Below are positions 26,351 to 35,051 of a DNA stretch of 64,000 nt, one piece after another. The translations under genes and the position numbers were made by a program. The notes under the pieces are model-generated. The model was not told the DNA's origin and ran no database searches. It saw nothing but the letters and a program-made list of their open reading frames with translations. The DNA is from Verrucomicrobiia bacterium (GTDB lineage Bacteria; Zixibacteria; MSB-5A5; DSPP01): NCBI GenBank assembly GCA_035574275.1, contig DATLYY010000042.1:27008-91007 (forward strand), read 5' to 3'. Position 1 is the stretch's first letter, and each line of letters begins with the position of its first letter.

Positions 26351-28018
26351 ATGAACGCGGATAATCCCCGGAACCGGATTGACAAACCGATTGGGGAAAT
26401 TGCCGCCTCCGCCGGGTTGGCGGGGGACGAATTAATCCTATACGGACAGACCAAAGCAAAAGTACGCTTGGAAACATGGGAACGTCTCAAGAACAAGCCT
26501 GACGGCAAATTGATTTTGGTAACCGGTATCACGCCGACCCCCGCGGGAGAGGGAAAAACCACCGTTGCCATCGGGATGGCGGACGCCCTGCGGCGGCTCG
26601 GAAAAAAATCGCTGGTAACCTTGCGCGAGCCCTCCTTGGGGCCTGTTTTTGGCATGAAAGGAGGGGCCACGGGAGGAGGAAAGGCCAAAGTTATTCCGGA
26701 AGATGAAATCAATCTACATTTCACGGGGGACTTTCATGCCGTAACAGCCGCGCACAATCTTTTGTCCGCCCTTTTGGACAACCACCTGCATCACGGCAAT
26801 GTCTTGGATTTCGATATGCGCCGCACGATTTGGAAGCGGGCTTTGGACGTGAATGACCGGGCTTTGCGCCGGATTGTCGTGGGATTGGGAGGACGGGAAG
26901 GGAGCTATCCCCGTGAGGATCGCTTCGACATCACCGCCGCCAGCGAATTGATGGCCATTTTGTCTTTGGCCAAAAGCCGGGAGGAGTTGAAGGAGCGAAT
27001 CGCCAACATCATCGTCGGTTTCACCCGAACGGGCGGCGCCCCCATCCGCGCATCGGAACTGAACGGCGCAGGTGGGATGGCGGCTTTACTGCGGGATGCC
27101 TTGGCCCCCAATCTGGTGCAGACGGCGGAGGGAACTCCGGCCTTCGTACATTGCGGCCCGTTTGCCAACATTGCACACGGCTGCAATTCGATTCTGGCCA
27201 CCCGCTTTGCCCTCAAGCTGGGGGATTTCGTCCTGACGGAAGCCGGCTTCGGCTCCGATTTGGGCGGGGAGAAGTTTCTGGACATCTTTTGCCCGTCAGG
27301 CGGTTTTAAACCGGCGGCTGCCGTCCTGGTTGCGACCGTACGCGCCTTGAAATTTCACGGCGGGTGCAAGCGCAGTGAGCTGGACAAGGAAAACACGGAA
27401 GCGGTGGAGCGCGGGTTTTCCAACCTTGTCCATCATCTGGGAATTTTAGGAACGTTTGGCCTGCCGGCGCTGGTCGCCATCAACCGGTTTACGAGTGACA
27501 CGGAAGCGGAGCTGAAAGTTGTCGAGCATCGGCTTGCGGATATGAACCAGCCGACGGCGCGCTGCGAGGCGTTCGCGATGGGTTCCGAGGGGGCGGTGGA
27601 AGCGGCGGAGCAATTGGCAAAACTGGTGGAGACGCAAAAATCGGACTACCATCCGCTTTACACGGCGGAAATGCCCTTGGCGGAAAAAATCGAGACCGTG
27701 GCCACACACATCTACGGCGCCGACGGGGTGCACTACTCCGGGCGCAGCGCCCGCCAGTTGGAGGAATGCGCGGAGATGGGGTTCGGCAATAATTTTGTTT
27801 GCATTGCCAAAACGCCCTATTCCTTCGGCGACGATCCAAAGAAAGGGCACCAGCCCGCCAAACACAAAATCACGATCCGCGAAGTGCGGCTTTTGGGAGG
27901 AGCCGGGTTTGTGGTGCCGATTGCCGGGGAGATTTTGACGATGCCGGGGCTGCCGAAAGTTCCCGCCGCCGAGCAAATCGATTTGCTCCCGGACGGCACC
28001 ATAGCCAATCTGGTGTAA
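26351..28018 (+). CDS. fhs: Formate-tetrahydrofolate ligase
   Basis: Makes 10-formyl-THF from formate, THF and ATP. The 555-residue length is typical. The P-loop region TPTPAGEGKTTVAIGM, the family segment EPSLGPVFGMKGGATGGG, and FTGDFHAVTAAHNLLSA are present. AAAGGA precedes the ATG. It lies 66 bases after selD and is followed by a DUF1015 gene with its own ribosome site across the stop codon. It links to folD at 61.9 kb. Confidence 0.96.
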   Translation: MNADNPRNRIDKPIGEIAASAGLAGDELILYGQTKAKVRLETWERLKNKPDGKLILVTGITPTPAGEGKTTVAIGMADALRRLGKKSLVTLREPSLGPVFGMKGGATGGGKAKVIPEDEINLHFTGDFHAVTAAHNLLSALLDNHLHHGNVLDFDMRRTIWKRALDVNDRALRRIVVGLGGREGSYPREDRFDITAASELMAILSLAKSREELKERIANIIVGFTRTGGAPIRASELNGAGGMAALLRDALAPNLVQTAEGTPAFVHCGPFANIAHGCNSILATRFALKLGDFVLTEAGFGSDLGGEKFLDIFCPSGGFKPAAAVLVATVRALKFHGGCKRSELDKENTEAVERGFSNLVHHLGILGTFGLPALVAINRFTSDTEAELKVVEHRLADMNQPTARCEAFAMGSEGAVEAAEQLAKLVETQKSDYHPLYTAEMPLAEKIETVATHIYGADGVHYSGRSARQLEECAEMGFGNNFVCIAKTPYSFGDDPKKGHQPAKHKITIREVRLLGGAGFVVPIAGEILTMPGLPKVPAAEQIDLLPDGTIANLV

Positions 28019-28030
28019 AGGAGTAATTTC

Positions 28031-29287
28031 ATCGACATAAAACCATTTTTTGGATTCCGCTACAATCCGCAGAAAGTCGGGTCGTGGGAAAACGTGATTT
28101 CTCCGCCTTACGACCAATACAATGCCCAAATGGAGCGGGAGTTCCGCGCCAAAAGCCCCTATAATGCTGCTCATCTGATTTTGCCCAAGCCGGAGGAGGA
28201 TTCGCTGGTTCCCTATGAGCAGGTTCGGGAACGGTTGAGAGGGTGGCTTAATGACCGAGTAATCCTTCCAGATTCCAAGCCCGCAATCTATGCTTATAGC
28301 ATTACTTATAGGGAGGAGGGGATACAGAAGAAGAATCTCGGCTTTTTTGCGCTCGGAAAGCTCGAGGAATATTTGAGCCGCGGGGTGGCGCCGCACGAAA
28401 ATATTCTGGCCTCGCCCCGGGAGGACCGGCTGCGCTTGCGGCTTGCCACGCAGGCGGATTTCGGGCCGATATATATGGTTTACACCGATCAGGAAAAAAC
28501 CTTTGAAAAGCTGGCAGCCCCACTTCTGAATACATCGCCGTTGGTTACCGTTCGGGATATGGCCGGGGAGCTGCACGAGCTTTGGGCGTTGGCGGATGAA
28601 GCGACGGTTCAGCAAGTTATAAGCTTGTTAGCATCAAAGCCGACCTTGATAGCCGACGGTCACCACCGCTACGATGCGGCCCTGGAATCCCATCGCCGAA
28701 ATTTGGACAAACCTTGGTTCGCCCACCGGCTGATGGCCTTTTTCAATGCGGAGGGAGAGGGGCTTTCCATCCGGCCCATTCACCGCTTGCTGTATGAATT
28801 AAAGCTTTCTCGAAAAGAATGCTTAGGAAGGTTGTCCGAAAATTTTGAAGTGTCGGTTCTTTATGCCGGAGGCTCGGAAGAAGATTTTCTGAATGCTAAA
28901 AAACTCGTAAGAGAAAATTCAGATAAAGAGCACCGGTTTGGGCTGTTGCTGGAGGACAGTTTTTACCTGTTGACCCGCCCAAGAAGTGAAAATCTGGACG
29001 TTTCCGTTCTTAACGAGGAAATTCTAAAGAACACCTTTGGATTTTCAGAAGTGGAATTACGAAAGGTCTTGGACTACTCCAGGGATGCTGGCGAAGTGGC
29101 GGAAAAGGTTGGCTTGGGCAGGGCAAAAGCAGGGTTCATCATGAATGCTACACGGATGGAGGAGATCTGGCGGGTGGTCCAACTCGGGGAAAAACTCCCG
29201 CCGAAGTCCACCTTCTTCTATCCCAAACTATTGACGGGGCTGGTGATGAACATAAATTCGGATTTTTACAAAAAAAGCAATGGCTGA
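28031..29287 (+). CDS. DUF1015 family protein with an AUC start codon
   Basis: 418 residues of DUF1015, a family of unknown function often found beside serine or one-carbon genes. The conserved N-terminus IDIKPFFGFRYNPQKVG is in frame only if translation begins at ATC 28031. That codon lies seven bases after a strong AAAGGAG (28017-28023). The next usual start, GTG 28094, has no ribosome site and would remove the conserved first 21 residues. The family segment LIADGHHRYDAAL is intact. It overlaps cysteine synthase by eight bases. Confidence 0.82.
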   Translation: MDIKPFFGFRYNPQKVGSWENVISPPYDQYNAQMEREFRAKSPYNAAHLILPKPEEDSLVPYEQVRERLRGWLNDRVILPDSKPAIYAYSITYREEGIQKKNLGFFALGKLEEYLSRGVAPHENILASPREDRLRLRLATQADFGPIYMVYTDQEKTFEKLAAPLLNTSPLVTVRDMAGELHELWALADEATVQQVISLLASKPTLIADGHHRYDAALESHRRNLDKPWFAHRLMAFFNAEGEGLSIRPIHRLLYELKLSRKECLGRLSENFEVSVLYAGGSEEDFLNAKKLVRENSDKEHRFGLLLEDSFYLLTRPRSENLDVSVLNEEILKNTFGFSEVELRKVLDYSRDAGEVAEKVGLGRAKAGFIMNATRMEEIWRVVQLGEKLPPKSTFFYPKLLTGLVMNINSDFYKKSNG

Positions 29288-30188
29288 TATCAAAGAAAGC
29301 ATACTCGAAACCATCGGTAAAACGCCGTTGGTGAAAATCAACCGGCTCTGCCCCAATCCAAAAGTGACCATGTGGGCCAAACTGGAATGGGGGAATCCGC
29401 TCGGCAGCGTCAAGGAGCGGGTGGCTTTGGCGATGGTCGAACAGGCGGAGCGGGACGGACGGCTGACCAAGGGCAAAATCATTTTGGAATCCTCTTCCGG
29501 CAATACCGGCATCGGGCTGGCGATGGCGGGGGCACAAAAAGGATACAAAGTTTTAATCACGATGTCGGAAGGGGTCTCCATCGAGCGCCGAAGGATTATC
29601 GAGGCGCTGGGCGCGGAAGTTTTGCTGACGCCGGCCGAACTCGGTTCCGATGGGGCTTGGGATAAAGCGGACGAATTGCATCGCTCCAATCCGCAGAAGT
29701 ACTGCCGCTTGTCGCAGTATCGGGAACAATCGAATATCGACGCCCACTATCACGGCACGGCGAATGAAATTTGGGAACAGACCAAGGGAAACGTGGACGT
29801 ACTGGTCGTCACTCTGGGGACCACCGGCACGGCGGTCGGCTGCGGACGGCGGCTGAAAGAACTGAATCCCGAGATCAGAATCATCTCCGTTGAGCCCCAG
29901 CCGGGAAAGCACAAACAGCAGGGGATACGGAATATAGAATCCATGCGAACGCCGGAAATCTGGGATGCCTCCGCAGTTGACGAGCGTTTGGTATGCAAAG
30001 ACGAAGACGCCTTTGTATGGGCGAGGCGTTTGGCCAAAGAGGAGGGGCTTTTGGGGGGCATTTCCACCGGATCGGCCTTCTGGGGGGCGTACGTCACAGC
30101 GCAAAAAATGGCCGGCGGCAACCTCGTGGTTGTTTTCCCGGACAACGGCCTTAAATACCTCTCCACCGAGCTTTATCGTTCCATTTAA
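29280..30188 (+). CDS. PLP-dependent cysteine synthase family protein
   Basis: 302-residue fold-type II PLP enzyme. The lysine that binds PLP is in NPLGSVKERVA, the substrate loop is ESSSGNTGIGLA and the phosphate loop is GTTGTAVGCGR. It forms cysteine from O-acetylserine (CysK/CysM) or O-phosphoserine; the sequence alone does not decide which. It overlaps the DUF1015 gene. Confidence 0.9.
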   Translation: MADIKESILETIGKTPLVKINRLCPNPKVTMWAKLEWGNPLGSVKERVALAMVEQAERDGRLTKGKIILESSSGNTGIGLAMAGAQKGYKVLITMSEGVSIERRRIIEALGAEVLLTPAELGSDGAWDKADELHRSNPQKYCRLSQYREQSNIDAHYHGTANEIWEQTKGNVDVLVVTLGTTGTAVGCGRRLKELNPEIRIISVEPQPGKHKQQGIRNIESMRTPEIWDASAVDERLVCKDEDAFVWARRLAKEEGLLGGISTGSAFWGAYVTAQKMAGGNLVVVFPDNGLKYLSTELYRSI

Positions 30189-30194
30189 GCCCCG

Positions 30195-30223
30195 TTGACA
30201 GCTTGAAACTTCCGGGGTATACT
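30195..30223 (+). promoter_or_regulatory. Promoter of the M16 peptidase gene
   Basis: TTGACA (30195-30200), exactly 17 bases, then TATACT (30218-30223), a near-perfect housekeeping promoter. The start near 30230 leaves a leader of about 50 bases with AAGGAG before the ATG. Confidence 0.8.
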
Positions 30224-30282
30224 CGGCGTATTATAGTGGACGCTCAATGACCCCTCAAACCTAAAATCCCAAGGAGCAAGGA

Positions 30283-33099
30283 ATGAAAAAAAAGGAGTTT
30301 TTAACGATGCTTATGGCCGGCTTTTTGGCATTGCCCGCTGCGGCGCAGGCGCAGAAATCGAAAGCAACTGCCGCCGATATCCCCAAATTAAAGTTTGAAA
30401 AATACCAGCTTCCCAACGGGCTGGAGGTGATTTTGTCCGAAGACCACCGGCTGCCGCTCGTGGCGGTCAATTTGTGGTACCATGTCGGGCCGGCCAATGA
30501 AGATCCGGGGCGCACCGGCTTTGCCCATCTCTTCGAGCATATGATGTTCCAGGGCTCCAAGCATGTGGAGGGGGACTCCCACTTCAAGCTTTTGGAAGCA
30601 TCCGGGGCCTCCGACATCAACGGCACCACCGATTTCGACCGCACGAATTATTTTGAAACCCTTCCTTCCAATCAACTGGAGCTGGCCTTGTGGCTGGAAG
30701 CGGACCGGATGGGTTTTTTGCTGGATAAGCTGACCCAGGCGAATTTGTCCAACCAGCAGGACGTGGTGCGCAACGAACGGCGCCAGAGCGTGGAGAACCG
30801 GCCCTACGGCATCGTGGAAGAGGAGATGTTTCACCAGCTCTATCCCTCCAACCATCCCTACTATGCCTCGGTCATCGGCTCCCATGCCGATATTCAGGCC
30901 GCACAACTCGAGGACGTGAAGAAGTTCTTCAAGCTGTTTTACGCCCCCAACAACGCCAGCTTGGCCATCGTCGGGGATATCGACATCGCCAAGACCAAAA
31001 AACTGGTGGAAAAGTACTTCGGTTCACTCAAACGAGGAGCCGACGTTCCAAAACTGAACGTTACCACCCCGCCAATTACCTCCGAGCGGCGGACGGTCGT
31101 GGCGGATAGAATCGAACTGCCGCGGGTGTATATGGCCTGGATTACCCCTTCCATTTTCAAAGAGGGGGATGCCGAGGGAGGCGTGGCGGCGCAGATTTTG
31201 GGCGGGGGCAAGTCCAGCCGGTTGTACAAAAAACTGGTTTATGAAAAGCAGATTGCCCAGGATGTTCTGGCTGAACAGTATTCGCTTATTTTGGGTTCCG
31301 TATTCTACGTGCAGGTGACCGCCCGCCCCGGGCATTCGGCCGAGGAGATTGAAGCGGCCATCAACGAGGAGTTGGAACTCTTGCGTTCCCAAGGCCCGAC
31401 CGAAGCGGAAGTGGAGCGGGCGAAAAACGTAATTGAAACCGGCATCATCCGCGGGCTGGAGACCTTGGGTGGGTTTGGAGGCGTGGCCGACCGGCTGAAC
31501 ATGTACAACCATTACCTCGGCACGCCGGACTATTTGCAGCAGGATATTTCCCGTTACCGGAAAGTGACGCCCGTCTCCGTGCAGAACTTCGCCCAAACTT
31601 ATTTGAGGAACGAAAACCGCGCCGTCGTTCACGGCGTTCCGGGAACCCCCAATCTGGGGCCGGAGGTGCCGATTCCCCAACTGGACAGCGCGCAAATGGC
31701 CTCCGGGGCGGAATCGATCAATCTGGCCGAGCCGTGGCGCAGCGAAGTTCCCAAAGCGGCCGCCGAGCGAGCGCTCAAGCTGCCGGTGCCGGAAAGTTTC
31801 AAACTCTCCAACGGGTTGACCATTATCTACAACCAACGTCCATGGCTGCCGATTACCTCGGCCCGACTCGTTTTCAAAACCGGCAGCGATGCGAACCCCC
31901 TCGACAAACCAGGCCTGGCAAACTTCACCGTGGCCATGCTGGATGAGGGGACCAAAACCCGCAGCGCCTTGCAAATCGCGGATGAAGTGGCCGGTTTGGG
32001 GGCCAGCTTGAGCACCAGTTCCACGATGGATGCCTCGCAGGTTGCCATCCAGTCTTTGACCAAAAACTTCTCCAAAGTGCTGGATTTGCTTGCCGATGTC
32101 GTTTTGAACCCCAGTTTTCCGGAGGAGGAAATCGAGCGCCAGCGGGCCAGCCGCCTGGCGGGGCTGGTGCAGGAGCGGGAAAACCCTTCCGCCGTTGCCA
32201 ACCGGGTGATGGCGCGGGTGCTGTACGGCGCCAACCATCCCTACGGCTACCCGGAAATCGGCACGGAAGCGGCCATCAAGGCCACGACCCGTGACGATAT
32301 GTACGGTTTCTGGCAGAAAAACTTCGTTCCCAACAACGCCGCTTTGGTGGTGGCGGGGAGCATTAGCAAGAATGAATTGAAGGCGCTGGCGGGAGCTGCA
32401 TTTGCCAGCTGGAAACCGGGAGCGCCCGCCGCTCCGCAACTGGGAAATCCGGCCACCACGCCGGCGAAAGTGGTGATCGTGGACAAACCGGGGGCGCCCC
32501 AGACCCAGTTGCGGGTGGCCGCCATCGGCCTGCCCCGCTCCACGCCGGAGTATGCCGCCCTGCAGGTGGCTAACGGCATTTTGGGCGGGCTTTTCTCCAG
32601 CCGCATCAATTTGAACCTGCGGGAGCGGAACGGCTACAGCTACGGCGCGTTTTCGACCTTTGTCTACCGCCGCGCGGCCGGTCCATTTCTAATTGCCACC
32701 GGTGTGCGGACGGATGTGACCGGCCCGGCCGTTGAAGAGATCTACAAGGAAATCAACCGGATGTCCGCCGAGCCGGTAACAGCCGACGAACTGGCCCTGT
32801 CCAAGCAGTCGCTGGTCCGCTCCCTGCCGGGGGATTTTGAAACCAGCTCCAGCGCCGCCGGGACTTTCTCCAACCTGTACATTTACGACCTCGGTTTGGA
32901 CTACTACTCCAAATTCCCAGCCATGGTTTCCGCCGTCGATGCCGCCACGGTACAGGCAACGGCCAAAAAGCACCTGCGTCTGGACAAAATGGTCGTGGTG
33001 GCGGTGGGGGACAAGACCAAAATCCGGCCGGAGTTGGAAAAGCTGAACCTGGGTTCGATCGAGGTGCGCGACACGGAAGGGACTTTGGCCCAGCAATAA
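30283..33099 (+). CDS. Exported M16 family zinc peptidase, two-domain
   Basis: 938 residues with a signal peptide (MKKKEFLTMLMAGFLALPAAAQAQ). The first M16 unit has the inverted zinc motif H-X-X-E-H in HLFEHMMF (H82, E85, H86). The second (from about residue 505) lacks it, as in other fused M16 proteases where the second half only shapes the chamber. It probably degrades peptides in the periplasm. It has its own consensus promoter and a strong terminator, so it is a single-gene unit. Confidence 0.93.
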   Translation: MKKKEFLTMLMAGFLALPAAAQAQKSKATAADIPKLKFEKYQLPNGLEVILSEDHRLPLVAVNLWYHVGPANEDPGRTGFAHLFEHMMFQGSKHVEGDSHFKLLEASGASDINGTTDFDRTNYFETLPSNQLELALWLEADRMGFLLDKLTQANLSNQQDVVRNERRQSVENRPYGIVEEEMFHQLYPSNHPYYASVIGSHADIQAAQLEDVKKFFKLFYAPNNASLAIVGDIDIAKTKKLVEKYFGSLKRGADVPKLNVTTPPITSERRTVVADRIELPRVYMAWITPSIFKEGDAEGGVAAQILGGGKSSRLYKKLVYEKQIAQDVLAEQYSLILGSVFYVQVTARPGHSAEEIEAAINEELELLRSQGPTEAEVERAKNVIETGIIRGLETLGGFGGVADRLNMYNHYLGTPDYLQQDISRYRKVTPVSVQNFAQTYLRNENRAVVHGVPGTPNLGPEVPIPQLDSAQMASGAESINLAEPWRSEVPKAAAERALKLPVPESFKLSNGLTIIYNQRPWLPITSARLVFKTGSDANPLDKPGLANFTVAMLDEGTKTRSALQIADEVAGLGASLSTSSTMDASQVAIQSLTKNFSKVLDLLADVVLNPSFPEEEIERQRASRLAGLVQERENPSAVANRVMARVLYGANHPYGYPEIGTEAAIKATTRDDMYGFWQKNFVPNNAALVVAGSISKNELKALAGAAFASWKPGAPAAPQLGNPATTPAKVVIVDKPGAPQTQLRVAAIGLPRSTPEYAALQVANGILGGLFSSRINLNLRERNGYSYGAFSTFVYRRAAGPFLIATGVRTDVTGPAVEEIYKEINRMSAEPVTADELALSKQSLVRSLPGDFETSSSAAGTFSNLYIYDLGLDYYSKFPAMVSAVDAATVQATAKKHLRLDKMVVVAVGDKTKIRPELEKLNLGSIEVRDTEGTLAQQ

Positions 33100-33114
33100 G
33101 TTCGCAGCTTCGAG

Positions 33115-33151
33115 AAAAAGCCCGAAGGGTTTTTCCCCTTCGGGCTTTTTT
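33115..33151. terminator. Bidirectional Rho-independent terminator
   Basis: GCCCGAAGGG and CCCTTCGGGC form a ten-base-pair stem with loop TTTTTC, flanked by an A-run on the left and TTTTTT on the right. It serves the M16 gene and the convergent DoxX gene. Confidence 0.9.
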
Positions 33152-33163
33152 GTCGCAGGGGCC

Positions 33164-33595
33164 CTATGAGGATGGCGGATTGACTTTGCGTGAAAAAAGT
33201 GCGGCCAGGTTGTACTTCCCCGGGCCGATGAAAACCAGGCTTAAAAGCACGATGCCGTTTTCAACGGCGTGGGCGGCGCCGCGCAGTCCCTCGCCGCGGC
33301 TGAAATGGCTGGTGGCGGCAACGAGCATCGTCAAAGCCATCAAAAGCCCCGCCCAGCCGAAGAAAACTCCGAAAATCAGACAGAGCCCGCCGAAAAACTC
33401 CGCGCAGGCGGCCATAAAGCCCCAGAAGGTGGGAAATAAGTCGATGCCGAAATTATCCATCGCCCCGCCGAGGCGCGCCCAGCGTTCCCGCCCGCCGGAA
33501 AGCTTGGGCCAGCCGTGCCACAGGTACATCCCGCCAAGGCCGATACGCAGAATCAAAAGCCCGGTGTCTCTAAAATTTTGCAGCCGTCCAATCAT
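33164..33595 (-). CDS. DoxX family membrane protein
   Basis: 143 residues, four hydrophobic helices. The N-terminal LRIGLGGMYLWHGWPKLSG and the FGWAGLLMALTMLVA segment fit the DoxX family. Members are membrane proteins linked to redox stress, thiosulfate:quinone oxidoreductase in archaea or unknown functions. It converges with the M16 gene across the shared terminator. Confidence 0.85.
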   Translation of the reverse strand: MIGRLQNFRDTGLLILRIGLGGMYLWHGWPKLSGGRERWARLGGAMDNFGIDLFPTFWGFMAACAEFFGGLCLIFGVFFGWAGLLMALTMLVAATSHFSRGEGLRGAAHAVENGIVLLSLVFIGPGKYNLAALFSRKVNPPSS

Positions 33596-33621
33596 CCTGT
33601 CATCCTTTCCTTGATATTCGA

Positions 33622-34299
33622 TTATATCAGCGAGGCGAACGTTTTCAAGTCGGGCACTTCCAAATCGGGCCGGCCTTCGGCTGGAAGCACTGCGCCGTGT
33701 CCCCGTCTGTGCACCAAAACGGTTGCCAGCCCCAACCGTTTGGCTGGGATAATATCATGATAAACGCTTTGAGCGACGTGAAGGATTTTGTCCGGACTTA
33801 CCCCGATTTTCTCAATCGCCCGCTCAAAATTGTTCAGCGAGGGTTTGTAGGACTTCACCTGCTCGGCGGTAATCACCCAGTCAAAACGAATCCGCAAATT
33901 CCTTGCGGTTTCGGCAAAGAGATCTTCATCCGTGTTGGAGATTACGGCCAGTTTGAAACACTGTTTCAGCTCCAAAAGGGATTCCAGCGTGTCAGGAAAG
34001 GGTTTCCAGTTTTTCATTGAATCGGGCAGGGCGTTCAATTCCTCCTCGGTGGGGGAGAAGCTGAATTTTTCGCCGAATCCCCGCATCACGTTGCGCAGAA
34101 CCTCACGGTATTTGATATACGGCCCGGTTTCTGCTTGAGCTTCCAGTTCCGCATAAAGCCGCAAAATTTCGGCGTCGTTCAAGGCGACGTCTCGCCGGAA
34201 CAAGACGGGAAGGATGGCCTTCAAAATCCCTTTTTCCCAGTCAATCAAGGTTCCGTAGCAGTCGAAGGTCAGGACGCGGTATTTTTTCAAGACCAGCAA
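33622..34299 (-). CDS. HAD-superfamily hydrolase, haloacid dehalogenase type II-like
   Basis: 225 residues. Motif I is FDCYGTLIDW (nucleophile and acid/base aspartates are not both present: DCYGT, as in type II dehalogenases), motif II VISNTDEDL, the motif III lysine in SYKPSLNNF and motif IV with HVAQSVYHDIIPAK. It acts on small 2-haloacids or phosphate esters; the substrate is unknown. It lies 10 bases after the small HhH gene on the same strand. Confidence 0.85.
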   Translation of the reverse strand: MLVLKKYRVLTFDCYGTLIDWEKGILKAILPVLFRRDVALNDAEILRLYAELEAQAETGPYIKYREVLRNVMRGFGEKFSFSPTEEELNALPDSMKNWKPFPDTLESLLELKQCFKLAVISNTDEDLFAETARNLRIRFDWVITAEQVKSYKPSLNNFERAIEKIGVSPDKILHVAQSVYHDIIPAKRLGLATVLVHRRGHGAVLPAEGRPDLEVPDLKTFASLI

Positions 34300-34309
34300 A
34301 TTTGGCCCG

Positions 34310-34522
34310 TTACTTTGAATTGGACTCTTTTTCTGCAGCGGCTATCAAATTGGATAAGGCGACGATGGCCATCGGCGGGCGCCAGATGGTGCGGCCGGCG
34401 GCGATATTAATCCGTTTCATCAAGTCAAAAGGGTCTCTGCCTTTAAGATCGGAGAGTTTTTTGACGCCGATAGACTCCAGTCGCTGGACAACTTTTTCGC
34501 CGCAAAGCGGGACTGAGAGCAT
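34310..34522 (-). CDS. Small helix-hairpin-helix protein, Cdd1/pathogenicity-locus-like
   Basis: 70 residues from an ATG with AAAGGAG 10 bases upstream. The pattern VPLCGEKVVQRLESIGVKKL then SDLKGRDPFDLMKRI resembles the HhH fold of the Cdd1 family. Possible nucleic-acid binding is inferred. It is shorter than the longest open frame, whose upstream part belongs to another gene. Confidence 0.6.
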   Translation of the reverse strand: MLSVPLCGEKVVQRLESIGVKKLSDLKGRDPFDLMKRINIAAGRTIWRPPMAIVALSNLIAAAEKESNSK

Positions 34523-34545
34523 TTTTCTTTTCTCCTTTTCCGCAA

Positions 34546-34965
34546 TCACCGCTTGACCCACTTGCCGAGCAAATAGCCGACCAGATAGCCGACCGGCATC
34601 AAGGCCAACACATAGAAGGGAAGAAAGACAAAAGCGATGACGGCGGTGGAGGAGCCCCCTTGGGGATTGAAAACATCCAGCCAGACGACCAGTTGGATGA
34701 AAAGGGTCATGGCAAAAACGACGAACCCCGCTGCGACGATGCCCCATTTGTGCGGGCGGAAGGTTTTGGCATCCTCGGCGGCGCTCAACCGGTACCGCCA
34801 TCTCGTCAGAAAAGCAAAAACGACGAACGGAATGGCGTTTATCAATCCAAGGAGAAAAAGATTATGCCCGGAGGCGAAAAGGAGGGAGGGAAAGCGGACG
34901 AGAATGGCAAAAATTTGCTCCGGCTTGTAGGCCGCCTCGACCAAAATTCGAACCAACCAGGGCAT
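34546..34965 (-). CDS. Four-helix membrane protein of unknown function
   Basis: 139 residues with four clear hydrophobic stretches (about 20-33, 38-55, 74-95 and 107-135). No family is recognised. It ends 24 bases before the HhH gene on the same strand, so they may share a message. No strong ribosome site is visible before the ATG. Confidence 0.65.
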   Translation of the reverse strand: MPWLVRILVEAAYKPEQIFAILVRFPSLLFASGHNLFLLGLINAIPFVVFAFLTRWRYRLSAAEDAKTFRPHKWGIVAAGFVVFAMTLFIQLVVWLDVFNPQGGSSTAVIAFVFLPFYVLALMPVGYLVGYLLGKWVKR

Positions 34966-35051
34966 GACGATTCCGAGAAGAATTACGGCCCAAAAATTCC
35001 TCTTTGAAAAATGGCGCGGCTCGGCGGGCGCGAACGCGGGCGCGGCGCCGT

